Origin: Paracoccaceae bacterium
GTDB taxonomy: Bacteria > Pseudomonadota > Alphaproteobacteria > Rhodobacterales > Rhodobacteraceae
Reading direction: 5' to 3'
NCBI GenBank assembly: GCA_018222585.1
Contig: JAAFAB010000001.1
Location: forward strand, 842,198 to 906,197
DNA length: 64,000 nucleotides
Below, one piece after another: positions 44,887 to 53,228 of the stretch. Below the pieces are notes generated by a model that saw only the letters and a list, made by a program, of their open reading frames with translations, did no database searches and had not been told where the DNA came from. Every line of letters begins with the position of its first letter. Positions within the stretch are counted from its first letter, which is position 1. The position numbers and the translations under genes were made by a program.

Positions 44887-44960
44887 CCGGACAAACGATC
44901 GCTTCCCGAAAGACACACGAAATCATTTGCGACTTGCTATGCGGGAGCCATCAACACAAG
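44884..44960 (+). repeat. 77-bp dispersed repeat, copy B
   Basis: About 64 of 77 positions match copy A at 14624-14700. It fuses truncated IS3 orfA on the left to the 3' end of the phosphopentomutase gene on the right, supplying that gene's last codons and stop on the minus strand. Confidence 0.65.
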
Positions 44961-46176
44961 GGACTCGGGTGGTCACCTGACGTTCCCGAAGGTGGCCCAG
45001 TACGATCTCAGCCAGGTCGGTGAAGGGGCGCACGTCCGGCGCCAACCTCACGCCGCGGGCCAATAAAGGCACCCGTTCGCGGGTGTGATCCGTACCGACC
45101 CAGGATGGATCATTCCCATGATCCGCCGTCAGCAGCAGCACATCGTCGGGCGCCAGTCGCGAAAGAAGCTCCGGCAGGCGGGCATCGAAGCGCTCCAGCG
45201 CCATGGCGTAGCCAGAAAGGTCACGGCGGTGACCATAGAGGCTATCGAACTCGACGAAATTCGCGAAGACTAGGTCGCCTGGCGCGGCCTGGTCCGTGGT
45301 TTCCAGCAGGCGGTCGAACAACCCCATGTCGTCAGGCGCCTTCAGGACGCGATCGATGCCCCGCCCCGCAAAGATGTCACCGATCTTGCCGATCCCATGC
45401 ACCTTGCCACCCAGTCCCTGCACCCGATCGCAAAGCGTGGGCCCATCCGGCGCAATGGCATAATCGTGGCGGTTCGCCGTGCGGGTGAAGCCAGTCGCGG
45501 GCGTGCCGACGAAGGGGCGCGCGATGATCCGGCCAATGTTCATCGGATGGAAGATCTCTGCCGCGACCTCGCAAAGCGCCAGCAAACGTTCCAGCCCGAA
45601 AGTATCTTCATGGGCCGCGATCTGCACCACGCTGTCGGCGGAGGTGTAGAGGATCGGCTGGCCGCTCTCCATGTGCCGGGCCCCGAAGCGCGTCAGAAGG
45701 TCAGAACCGGAGCCGTGGCAATTGGCCAGCGTGCCCGGCAGATCGCCGGCAGCGATCAGCGCCGCCATGGCCTCTTCGGGGAAAGCCGGCGCCTGGCGCG
45801 GGAAGTAGTGCCAGTCGCGGTCCAGCCGGTGGCCCGCCAGCTCCCAATGGCCGGTCTGGGTGTCCTTGCCGGCGGAGGCAGATTGCAGCACGGCCCAGCT
45901 GGCCGCAGTACAGGGCGCAGAGGCCTCGGGAGCGCCTTCTCCAGAGGCCAGGCGCAGCGCGGCATCCAACCCCAGGCAATCCATGTTGGGCAGATGCAGC
46001 GGGCCCACGCGGCCCCGGTCGTCACAACGCCCCGCCGCACAGGCCTGGGCGATGTGCAGCAAGGTATTGGCGCCGACATCCGGCACCCCGTCGTTGAAAA
46101 AGGAATGGGCATCGGGGGCGCCCCCGATGCCGACGGAATCCAGCACGCAGATAAACGCGCGACGCGCCTCAGACAT
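44923..46176 (-). CDS. deoB: Phosphopentomutase (DeoB type), altered C-terminus
   Basis: 417 residues. Interconverts ribose-1-phosphate and ribose-5-phosphate, linking nucleoside phosphorolysis to PRPP. Alkaline-phosphatase-superfamily metal sites are present: CVLDSVGIGGAPDA with the first Asp, VGANTLLHIA with the phospho-acceptor Thr, GTDHTRERVP and LLTADHGNDPSW. GHWELAG is another DeoB block. The natural tail after DLAEIVLGHL is replaced: the last codons (VDGSRIASRK) are the antisense of repeat copy B. As the tail is near the active-site face, activity may be changed. Starts eight bases inside the upstream permease gene; last gene of the minus-arm operon. Confidence 0.88.
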   Translation of the reverse strand: MSEARRAFICVLDSVGIGGAPDAHSFFNDGVPDVGANTLLHIAQACAAGRCDDRGRVGPLHLPNMDCLGLDAALRLASGEGAPEASAPCTAASWAVLQSASAGKDTQTGHWELAGHRLDRDWHYFPRQAPAFPEEAMAALIAAGDLPGTLANCHGSGSDLLTRFGARHMESGQPILYTSADSVVQIAAHEDTFGLERLLALCEVAAEIFHPMNIGRIIARPFVGTPATGFTRTANRHDYAIAPDGPTLCDRVQGLGGKVHGIGKIGDIFAGRGIDRVLKAPDDMGLFDRLLETTDQAAPGDLVFANFVEFDSLYGHRRDLSGYAMALERFDARLPELLSRLAPDDVLLLTADHGNDPSWVGTDHTRERVPLLARGVRLAPDVRPFTDLAEIVLGHLRERQVTTRVPCVDGSRIASRK

Positions 46177-46912
46177 CCGAGAACCGTGCCTCCATGCGCC
46201 GCCGCAGATACTCGGCCACCTCGTAGAAAAGCCAGCCGGTCAGCGACAAGAGCAGGACCATACCGATCACCGTCGCCGTATCCGCGTTCTCCTGCCCCAT
46301 CGACAGCAGGTAACCCATGCCCTCGTTGGAGCCCATGAGCTCACCGATCACCGCCGCTGTCATGGCCAAGGTCGTGGCCACGGTGGCGCCGGCAAAGAGC
46401 GTCGGCAGCGAGGCCGGCAGCTCGATATGCACGAAGCGCTGCCAGGCGGTCAGCTTCAGCACCTGCGCCAGGTCCAGGAAGGACTTGTTGACGAAGCGCA
46501 GGCCCGACAGCATCCCCGTCATCACCGGGAAGAAGGTGACGATGGCGATCAGCACGATCTTCGGTGCCGGCCCCAGCCCCAGCCAAAGCAGGAGCAGGGG
46601 TGCAATGGCGATTTTCGGCGCCGTCTGCAAAAGCAGGATGAGCGGGGTCGCAAGCCGCTCCGTCACGGGGATCCGCGCGAAGATGACCGCGCAGACCACC
46701 CCGGCCAGCAGGCCGAAGACGAAGCCCCAAAAGATCTCGACCAGCGTGACCTGGACGTGCCCCAGCAGGCCGGCATTGGCATAAAGGAAGCCAAGACGGT
46801 CAAAGACGGTTCCGGGCCCCGGCAAGAGGTACTCCGGCACGTCGAAGAGGAACACGCCCCCGCCCCAGAGGGCGAGGATGAGAAAAAGGCCTGCAATCCC
46901 GCGTTTCAGCAT
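46169..46912 (-). CDS. ABC permease (SsuC/TauC-type), second copy
   Basis: 247 residues, about six spans, with the binding-protein-dependent transport motif GSNEGMGYLLSMGQENADTA and the EAA-type cytoplasmic loop (LKLTAWQRFVHIELPASLPT). It belongs to the nitrate/sulfonate/pyrimidine-precursor ABC family. It lies three bases after the binding-protein gene and overlaps deoB. Together with the permease at 48702 it would form a heterodimeric channel. Substrate not readable; neighbours point to a pyrimidine nucleoside or base. Confidence 0.83.
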   Translation of the reverse strand: MLKRGIAGLFLILALWGGGVFLFDVPEYLLPGPGTVFDRLGFLYANAGLLGHVQVTLVEIFWGFVFGLLAGVVCAVIFARIPVTERLATPLILLLQTAPKIAIAPLLLLWLGLGPAPKIVLIAIVTFFPVMTGMLSGLRFVNKSFLDLAQVLKLTAWQRFVHIELPASLPTLFAGATVATTLAMTAAVIGELMGSNEGMGYLLSMGQENADTATVIGMVLLLSLTGWLFYEVAEYLRRRMEARFSDV

Positions 46913-46915
46913 GGC

Positions 46916-47905
46916 TTATTCACCGATGGTCGAGGGATCGACCACGAAATCGGTGGCCTTGGGCGCGCTGTCGATCACGCCGTATTCAGCCAGCGTATCC
47001 GCGTTGGCCTGCCAGGCGTCGAAGTCCGCCGCGCCCAGGCCCTTTTCCTTGGTCAGATCGCTCTGCCAGACGGAGGCCACGAAGGAGTTCTCGAACGCAG
47101 TGGTCAGCAGCTCTTTCTGGTCGGACCAGGTCGGGGTGTACTTCTCGAAGGAGATGTCCAACGCGTCTTCCACGTGGCCGTCGATCACCCACTCGTAGGA
47201 GGCGGTGACGGCGTTGGTGAAGCGCTTCACCAGGTCGGGGTCCGAGGCCAAAAGCTTGTCGGAGGTGACGACGACATTGCCGAAGGAGGGCAAGAAGTCG
47301 TTCGACAGGATCATCGTGACGTCTTCACCGGCGGCTTCCAGATTGTACTTGCGCAGTTCCGAGAAGACGATGGCGTCGACCTGGTCGCTTTGCAGCGCCT
47401 GCACGATGGCACCGGTGGAGACGACTTCCAGCTTGATGTCGTCCATGGTCAGACCGGCCTTCTGCAGGCCAACCTGCAGCTGCAGGTAGTTGGGCGACCC
47501 CAGCGAGGTGACGGCAACGGTCTTACCCTTCAGATCTGCATAGGTGGAGATGTTGGTGGCTTCCTTGGCCAACAGCGCGCCGATACCGCGCTGGTAGGTG
47601 GTGTGCACGACCTTGACGGGCAGGCCGTTGGCCGCAGCCGCGACGACGGCGTCACCGTTGGGGAAGCCGAACTGCACGTTGCCGGCAGCAATGTTGGTCA
47701 GGATGTCGGACGCACCGGCATAGATGAACTCGACCTCGATGTCCTGATCGGCAAAGAAGCCGTTTTCGACACCGGCGTAGAGCGGCGAGTAGAAGGGCAC
47801 TGCGGCGCCGTCGATCTGCATCGTCACCTTGTCGGTAGCGAAGGCGGCCGGGGCGGCGGCAAGCATCGCCAGGGCGGCGACAGTGGTCTTGAAGACGTGG
47901 GTCAT
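46916..47905 (-). CDS. NMT1/THI5-like periplasmic binding protein
   Basis: 329 residues. Signal peptide MTHVFKTTVAALAMLAAAPA with cleavage near AFA-TDK. The mature protein has the NMT1 layout: FYSPLYAGVENGFFADQDIE, AGNVQFGFPNGDAVVAAAANG, and KGKTVAVTSLGSPNYLQLQV. Relatives bind thiamine-pyrimidine, sulfonates or other flat heterocycles. It delivers the ligand to the two permeases on either side in the operon. GGAGAACCTCCCC precedes the ATG. A pyrimidine ligand is inferred from the adjacent phosphorylase and PRPP-linked genes. Confidence 0.83.
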   Translation of the reverse strand: MTHVFKTTVAALAMLAAAPAAFATDKVTMQIDGAAVPFYSPLYAGVENGFFADQDIEVEFIYAGASDILTNIAAGNVQFGFPNGDAVVAAAANGLPVKVVHTTYQRGIGALLAKEATNISTYADLKGKTVAVTSLGSPNYLQLQVGLQKAGLTMDDIKLEVVSTGAIVQALQSDQVDAIVFSELRKYNLEAAGEDVTMILSNDFLPSFGNVVVTSDKLLASDPDLVKRFTNAVTASYEWVIDGHVEDALDISFEKYTPTWSDQKELLTTAFENSFVASVWQSDLTKEKGLGAADFDAWQANADTLAEYGVIDSAPKATDFVVDPSTIGE

Positions 47906-47944
47906 GGGGAGGTTCTCCTGTTGGGTCTTCTTGTGGTTGCGGGT

Positions 47945-48712
47945 TTATTTCAGGGCAGCCAGGGCGCGACCGGCGATGGTCAGTAGGCCCCTCTGCGTGG
48001 GTTCGTAGTCGACCAGCCAGTCGTCCGTGGCACGATTGCCATGCGCACCGATCAGGCAGGCCGCCTGCAGGCCAAGCGCCCGGCCGACAGAGAGGATGAC
48101 CTGGGCCTCCATCTCGCAGCCGACGGCCCCCTGCTTGAGAAAGCCGTCAAGGAAGGCGCCCTCGGTGCCGTCCGGCAGGGGTCGGTCTTGGCCAAGATAA
48201 TAGCTGTCGGTCGAGGCGATGGTGCCGGTATGCGTCACATGCCCCAGCTCGGCCGCGGCGGCGCGCAGGCCGGCCAGGAGCGCCGGATCGGCCAGGGCCT
48301 CATAGCCCTGCGCGGCATAGAGAGCGCCGACGCCGGTGTTGCCGATGGCACGGTCGGGGACAAGGTAGTTGCCAACGCCGATCTCGGGCACCAGGGCGGA
48401 CATGCCGCCGATGCGCACGACCCGTTCGGCCCCCAGGTGCTTCAGCTCGACCAGGGCGATCTCGGCCGAAGGGCCGCCGATGCCGCTGGAACAGATGGTC
48501 AGCGGATGCCCCTGGTAGCGCCCAGTGATCAGGGCGAACTCGCGCTTGCGACCGAAGTCCTGCACGTCCTCCAGCATGTCCTTCAGCAGGGCCACGCGGT
48601 CGGGATCGCCCGGCACCAGCACGTCGCGGGCGACATCGCCGGGACCGCAGGGCAGATGCGGCGGGCGCCCCCCGGTGAAAGGGAAGCGGGCTGTAGGTTT
48701 CTCAGCGGCCAT
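47945..48712 (-). CDS. Uridine phosphorylase-like nucleoside phosphorylase
   Basis: 255 residues of the PNP/UDP family. It would split a nucleoside with phosphate into base plus ribose-1-phosphate. Conserved pieces are LVPGDPDRV (phosphate site), SSGIGGPSAEIALVEL, RIGGMSALV and GCEMEAQVILSVGRALG with the ribose-binding Glu-Met-Glu. The sequence is closer to uridine than to purine phosphorylases, but the base pocket cannot be called with certainty. It overlaps the permease gene by eleven bases, and ribose-1-phosphate is the substrate of deoB in the same operon. Confidence 0.82.
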   Translation of the reverse strand: MAAEKPTARFPFTGGRPPHLPCGPGDVARDVLVPGDPDRVALLKDMLEDVQDFGRKREFALITGRYQGHPLTICSSGIGGPSAEIALVELKHLGAERVVRIGGMSALVPEIGVGNYLVPDRAIGNTGVGALYAAQGYEALADPALLAGLRAAAAELGHVTHTGTIASTDSYYLGQDRPLPDGTEGAFLDGFLKQGAVGCEMEAQVILSVGRALGLQAACLIGAHGNRATDDWLVDYEPTQRGLLTIAGRALAALK

Positions 48713-49472
48713 CCTGCACCTTCCAGGCCAGAACGCGGGATTCGATGGCGGTCAGCCCGGCATGCAGGGCGATGCCCAACAGCGAGGTCAGCAGCACGGC
48801 GGCAAACAGCAGCGGCGTCTTGTAGGTGGCCCCGGCGTAGGTCATCAGATAGCCCAACCCATCGGAGCCCGAGATCCACTCGGCCAGCACCGCGCCCACC
48901 AGCGCCTGCACGGCACCGATCTTCAGGCCCACGAAGATGCCTGGCAGGGCGGCCGGCATGTCGATCTGCCAGAAGCGCTGCAGGGGGCGCAGCTTCAGCA
49001 GCACGGCCAGGTCATGCATACGGGAATCGATGCCGCGGAAGCCCGCCAGCGCGCCGATCAGCACCGGGAAGAAAACCAGCGAGAAGATCAGCACCAGCTT
49101 GGCGGCCAGCCCCAGGCCGAACCAGACGACGAACAACGGCGCCAGCGCGATCTTCGGCGCGGTCTGCAGCACCACCAGCGGTCCGTCCAGCAGGGTCGAC
49201 AGGCGCGGCAGCTTGTACAGTACATAGGCCAGCGCAATGCCCGCGACGGCGCCGATGGCCAGACCCATGACGATGTTGTGCACGGTGAACCACAGGTGCG
49301 GCCAGAGGCTGCCGTCGACCATCATCTTCCACAGCGTCGAGAAGGTCGCCTGCGGCGAGGGCAGCAGGTACTTGGGCATCCCCATCGGCCCGCTGGCGTA
49401 CCACCAGGCCACCAGCAAAAGCGCCAGCGCGGCACCGTATTCGATGAAGGAACGGATCTGACGCGGCATCAC
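48702..49472 (-). CDS. ABC permease (SsuC/TauC-type), first copy
   Basis: 256 residues with six spans. EAA loop LKLRPLQRFWQIDMPAALPG and ending GSDGLGYLMTYAGATYKTPL are diagnostic of this permease family. Its ATG overlaps the stop of the ATPase gene by four bases. Paired with the permease at 46169. Confidence 0.85.
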   Translation of the reverse strand: MMPRQIRSFIEYGAALALLLVAWWYASGPMGMPKYLLPSPQATFSTLWKMMVDGSLWPHLWFTVHNIVMGLAIGAVAGIALAYVLYKLPRLSTLLDGPLVVLQTAPKIALAPLFVVWFGLGLAAKLVLIFSLVFFPVLIGALAGFRGIDSRMHDLAVLLKLRPLQRFWQIDMPAALPGIFVGLKIGAVQALVGAVLAEWISGSDGLGYLMTYAGATYKTPLLFAAVLLTSLLGIALHAGLTAIESRVLAWKVQDGR

Positions 49473-50215
49473 TCGGTTTCCCGCAGGTCGCTGCGCAGGT
49501 CCGAGACCAGGGCATGATAGCCGGGCAGCGCCTTGGTTTCAGGCGTGCGCGGATAGGGAAGATCGACCGAATAGGTCTTCTTCAGCCGCCCCGGACGCGG
49601 CGACATCACCATGATGTCGGACCCTAGGTAGGCGGCCTCCTCGACCGAGTGGGTGACCAGCAGGATCGTCTTGCCGGTGGCCTTCCATATCTTGAGCAAC
49701 TCGTCGTTCAGCGTCTCTCGGGTGAGCAGGTCAACGGCCGAGAAGGGTTCGTCCATCAGCAGGATCGGCGGATCGTCGGCGAGGGCTCGGGCAATGGCAG
49801 CGCGCTGACGCATGCCGCCCGACAGCTGCTTGGGCAGAGCATCTTCAAAGCCGGTCAGGCCAACCAAGTCGATCAGCTCCTGCACGCGCTTGTTACCTTC
49901 GGACTTCTTCGCGCCCGCGGTATCCAGCGGGAAGCGGATATTGTCGCGCACCGTTTTCCACGGCAGTAGCACCGCGTCCTGGAAGACGAAGCCCACGGGC
50001 CGGCGGGTAGCGCCGGTGTCCAGCGTGATCGTACCGTCCGAGGCCTCCTCGAGGCCGGCCACCAGGCGCAGGAAGGTCGACTTTCCGCAGCCAGAGGGCC
50101 CGACGATCGACACAAAGGCACCTTCGGGGATGTGGTGGGTGACGGGCGACAGGGCCAGGACGGAGGCACCGCCGTCCATTTCGAACCGCTTCGTCAGGCC
50201 GGAAACACTGATCAC
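49469..50215 (-). CDS. ABC ATPase (SsuB/TauB-type)
   Basis: 248 residues with all motifs intact: Walker A GPSGCGKST (39-47), Q-loop Gln79 in FVFQDAVLLPW, signature LSGGM (131-135), Walker B LLMDEP (152-157) and switch His in VTHSVEEA. Powers the importer formed with the permeases at 48702 and 46169. First gene of the minus arm; its promoter must lie in the 358-base gap that carries three copies of the shared regulatory word. Confidence 0.9.
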   Translation of the reverse strand: MISVSGLTKRFEMDGGASVLALSPVTHHIPEGAFVSIVGPSGCGKSTFLRLVAGLEEASDGTITLDTGATRRPVGFVFQDAVLLPWKTVRDNIRFPLDTAGAKKSEGNKRVQELIDLVGLTGFEDALPKQLSGGMRQRAAIARALADDPPILLMDEPFSAVDLLTRETLNDELLKIWKATGKTILLVTHSVEEAAYLGSDIMVMSPRPGRLKKTYSVDLPYPRTPETKALPGYHALVSDLRSDLRETE

Positions 50216-50291
50216 GAGGGGTGTCCTCTTCTTCGCATACTAGTTTGGCCCCAATTCTGGGCGACAGGCGGCGCGAGGTTCAAGTGCCAAC

Positions 50292-50384
50292 TCTCATTTT
50301 TTAGACTGCGTAGCATGTTCTCATCAAAAATGAGAGAATCCGCCCATAAAAGGGGCGCTCAGTGTGGAAAATCTAAAAAATGCA
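50292..50384. promoter_or_regulatory. Operator cluster of the minus arm
   Basis: Three related sites: TCTCATTTTTTAGA (50292-50305); TCTCAT-caaaa-ATGAGA (50319-50335), a 6+6 dyad; and on the minus strand TGCATTTTTTAGA (50384-50372). The first is identical to 51526-51539 upstream of the TRAP genes. Proposed binding sites of the XRE regulator. Confidence 0.6.
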
Positions 50385-50573
50385 CCTGATTGGCGTCTAG
50401 TCACTTCGCCTGAAAACCAAAAATTCCTCGCAAACTTTGGGGAATCGTAGAATCCAGCTAGGATTGCAGGGGCTTACATCTCGTGATTGGATCATTTCCG
50501 AGACGAACCATGGCCGGGCGCATTGCGCCGCCAGCCACAAGGACCGTCAAAAAGATCCGTAGGGGGGCAGCCC

Positions 50574-51455
50574 GTGACGCAGGCAAACAAGGTGAATTTC
50601 GTCGAGCTGGGCGCCCGGTTGCGCGCCCACAGGCTAGGCCGCGCCCTGTCGCCAGAGGATCTGGCCGCCCGCCTCGGCATCTCTCGCGCAGCACTCTACC
50701 GCGCCGAAAAAGGCGAAATCGCCAAGATCGAGATGCTGACCGCCATCGCGGACGAGCTGCAGGTTTCCCTGCCCTCCCTGCTGGGCGTGGGCATCGAATA
50801 TGTCGACAACGCCGTCAGCTTCTTCGAGCGGATGCGCCAGATCGAAGAGGATAGCGAGCAGATCATCGGCCTCTTCAGCCCGATCTCCTACTTGGTCACC
50901 ACGGGTGGCTATGACGCCGTGCTGGCAGACGTAATGCGCGAATCAACCACCGCCGACCAGGGGAAGGATGTCGATCAGATTCTTGATATCCTGAAGAAAA
51001 GAAAGACTCGCTTCAATCAGCGCCGGCCGCACCTGGCCTCGATCATCTCGGACGCGGACATCGAACGCTTCCTGCGCGAGGGCCTGATCGGCCGCAGCGA
51101 GCTGCCGCCCGCGACGCTGGACACCCGCCGCCGCATGGCCCTGCGCGAAGCACAGCATATCTCAGCGATGCTGCGTGAACCGCTCATCGGAATCCAGGTT
51201 GGCGTCGCGCGCGAGCCGATTCCCGCGACCTCCTTCCAGATCGTGCGCAAGGGCAGCGAATCGACTCTGACCATTTCGCCCTTCCGGCTGGGCCATAACC
51301 CCAACATCCGGATCGGTGTCGGCCTGATTACCTCGGCCCCCGAGGCGCTGAAGCTGCACGAAGGGATCACCCAACGCCTCTGGGCCAGCTCGCTCAAGGG
51401 TCGCGAGGCTGCCGACCACGTCGATGCGCTGATCGAAAGGCACGGGATTCACTAA
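50574..51455 (+). CDS. XRE-family regulator between the two transport operons
   Basis: 293 residues. An N-terminal helix-turn-helix_3 domain (about 12-66; LSPEDLAARLGISRAALYRA) is followed by about 220 residues of a ligand-sensing region that I cannot place in a named family. The start is GTG at 50574, chosen because AGGGGGGCAG stands seven bases before it. Position between the divergent ABC and TRAP operons, and the shared 14-base word upstream of both, make it the local regulator. An extra dyad (ATTCC...GGAAT, 50423-50445) in its own leader may serve autoregulation. Effector unknown; a pyrimidine intermediate is plausible. Confidence 0.85.
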   Translation: MTQANKVNFVELGARLRAHRLGRALSPEDLAARLGISRAALYRAEKGEIAKIEMLTAIADELQVSLPSLLGVGIEYVDNAVSFFERMRQIEEDSEQIIGLFSPISYLVTTGGYDAVLADVMRESTTADQGKDVDQILDILKKRKTRFNQRRPHLASIISDADIERFLREGLIGRSELPPATLDTRRRMALREAQHISAMLREPLIGIQVGVAREPIPATSFQIVRKGSESTLTISPFRLGHNPNIRIGVGLITSAPEALKLHEGITQRLWASSLKGREAADHVDALIERHGIH

Positions 51456-51525
51456 GCGGCCGTCACCCCCTCCGCTCAAAAACTAGACGGCCTAAAGCTG
51501 ACCATCCGATAAATTTTCTCTGCCG

Positions 51526-51539
51526 TCTCATTTTTTAGA
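51526..51539. promoter_or_regulatory. Operator of the plus arm
   Basis: TCTCATTTTTTAGA, identical over 14 bases to 50292-50305. It ends eight bases before a TTGACC (51548-51553) that could be the -35 box of the TRAP promoter, a position more typical of an activator than a repressor. Confidence 0.6.
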
Positions 51540-51615
51540 TTTTTCCATTGACCCCCTGCGCCACCATCGTGATCCTTCAGGCATCAAACAAGATGAGCAT
51601 GACAGGGAGTCACAG

Positions 51616-52626
51616 ATGTTCCGCAAAACCACCGTCCTCTCCGGACTGACAGCACTGGGCCTGGTTCTGGCCTCCGGCGCGCAGGCGCAGGAATACGTCG
51701 CCAAAATCGGTCACCTCGAAAGCCCGGCGCAAAGCCGCAACGTGACGCTTGAGAAGGTCGCCGAACTGGTGAAAGAGCGCACCGACGGCGAGGTCGAGTT
51801 CCAGATCTTCCCGCAGGGCCAGCTGGGCAACCAGCGCCAGATGAACGAAGGCGTCCAGCTGGGCACCATCGAGGGCACCGTGGCCCCCGCCGCCTTCCTG
51901 GGCGGCTTCAACCCGGCCGTGTCGATCATGGACATCCCCTACCTGCTGCCCGAAGACGACGCCAAGGCGCAGGAACTGCGCGACGGGCCCTTCGGCCAGG
52001 CGCTGTTGGACACCTTCTCGGACAAGGGCATGTTCGCCGTGACGCTCTGGCCCAACGGCAAGAAGCAGTTCACTTCGAACAAGCCGCTCGACAGCCTGGC
52101 CGACTTCGCCGACCAGAAGTTCCGCGTCATGGACAGCTCGATCCTGATCGAACAGTTCAACGCCCTTGGGGCCTCGGCCATCGCCCTGCCCTTCGGCGAG
52201 CTCTACACCTCGCTGCAGACCGGCGTCGTGGACGGGGAAGAGAACCCGCTGGATACCATCATGAACATGAAGTTCTACGAGGTGCAGGAGTACCTCGTGG
52301 TCTCTGATCACGGCGCCATGGAAGATGTCGTGCTGTTCAACCCGATGTGGTGGGACAGCCTGCCGGCCGAGTACCAGGAGGTGATCACCACCGCCTTCCA
52401 CGAAGTCATCCCCGAGCTGACCGCCCACAAGGCCGCCGCCGTGGAAGAAGCGCTGGAAACCATCGAGGCCGCCGGCACCAACGTCCGCGTCGCCGGTGAG
52501 GAAGAGCGCGCCGCTCTGCGCGAAGCCACCTTCGGCCCGTCCTCCGAGGCCTATGTCGCCAAGGCCGGCGACACCGGCAAAGCCCTGCTGGCCACTTATG
52601 AAGAAGCCTACGAGGCGCTTCAGTAA
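51616..52626 (+). CDS. TRAP transporter substrate-binding protein (DctP type)
   Basis: 336 residues. Signal peptide with cleavage near AQA-QE (residue 24). The DctP fold is shown by IGHLESPAQSRNVTLEKVAE, FPQGQLGNQRQMNEGVQLGT, and the carboxylate-binding Arg170 in DQKFRVMDSS; EELYTSL-like PFGELYTSLQTGVVDGEENP follows. TRAP binding proteins of this class grip an organic acid by its carboxylate. Orotate, dihydroorotate and carbamoyl-aspartate are all carboxylates, which fits the pyr genes downstream. ATG follows AGGGAG. A hairpin after the stop probably raises its level over the membrane subunits. Confidence 0.88.
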   Translation: MFRKTTVLSGLTALGLVLASGAQAQEYVAKIGHLESPAQSRNVTLEKVAELVKERTDGEVEFQIFPQGQLGNQRQMNEGVQLGTIEGTVAPAAFLGGFNPAVSIMDIPYLLPEDDAKAQELRDGPFGQALLDTFSDKGMFAVTLWPNGKKQFTSNKPLDSLADFADQKFRVMDSSILIEQFNALGASAIALPFGELYTSLQTGVVDGEENPLDTIMNMKFYEVQEYLVVSDHGAMEDVVLFNPMWWDSLPAEYQEVITTAFHEVIPELTAHKAAAVEEALETIEAAGTNVRVAGEEERAALREATFGPSSEAYVAKAGDTGKALLATYEEAYEALQ

Positions 52627-52650
52627 GCCGTTCCCACGGCTTCTCTCCCC

Positions 52651-52674
52651 GGGCCCGTCTTTCGCGGCGGGCCC
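52651..52674 (+). terminator. Attenuating hairpin between dctP and dctQ
   Basis: GGGCCCG (52651-52657) pairs with CGGGCCC (52668-52674); a smaller AAGCCG/CGGCTT hairpin (52625-52642) overlaps the dctP stop. Lacks a T run, so partial termination or 3'-end protection is likelier than full stop. Confidence 0.5.
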
Positions 52675-52730
52675 TCCCCCTTCCGGCCCCTGCTGCAGGT
52701 GGCCCGCCCCGACTGCGCGAGGCACATCCC

Positions 52731-53228
52731 ATGAAATTCCTGACCCTGCTGAGGACGATCGAGCGCAGCCTTCTGGTGGCTCTCTTCCTTGCAATGGTGG
52801 TTCTCTATACCAGCTCCGTCGTCACCCGCGAAATCGGAGGCACCTTCGCCTCGCGCTTCGCCTGGGTCGAGGAAGCGGTGCGGATGATGAACCTCTTCCT
52901 CGTCTTCCTGGCCCTGGGCCTGGCGCTTGAACGCGGCAAGCACGTCGGCATCACCAATCTGCGCGAACGGCTGCCGGCCGGCGCCATCCGCGCGGTCTGC
53001 AAGCTGATCGATCTTTGCGGCCTGCTCTTCGGCCTCTACGTGGCCTGGCTGGCGTTCGGCCTGGTGCAATTCGTCCTGAAGTCCGGCCAGGCCTCGCCCA
53101 CGCTGGGCGTGCCCATGGGCTACATCTACCTCGCCCCTGTCGTGGGCTTCCTGCTGCTTGCTCTGCGCTATGGCCTTAGCCTGTTCGGCATCATCAACCG
53201 CTTCAACGCACAGGAGCCGGCAGAATGA
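52731..53228 (+). CDS. TRAP transporter small permease (DctQ type)
   Basis: 165 residues with four membrane spans; FAWVEEAVRMMNLFLVFLAL and the GKHVGITNL loop are standard for DctQ. It couples the binding protein to the large permease and is required for Na+-driven uptake. Overlaps dctM by four bases. Confidence 0.87.
   Translation: MKFLTLLRTIERSLLVALFLAMVVLYTSSVVTREIGGTFASRFAWVEEAVRMMNLFLVFLALGLALERGKHVGITNLRERLPAGAIRAVCKLIDLCGLLFGLYVAWLAFGLVQFVLKSGQASPTLGVPMGYIYLAPVVGFLLLALRYGLSLFGIINRFNAQEPAE

Noticed and set aside
44923-44970. Treating VDGSRIASRK as the natural DeoB C-terminus
   Set aside because: These codons are the reverse strand of a repeat that also occurs at 14.6 kb beside an unrelated relic.
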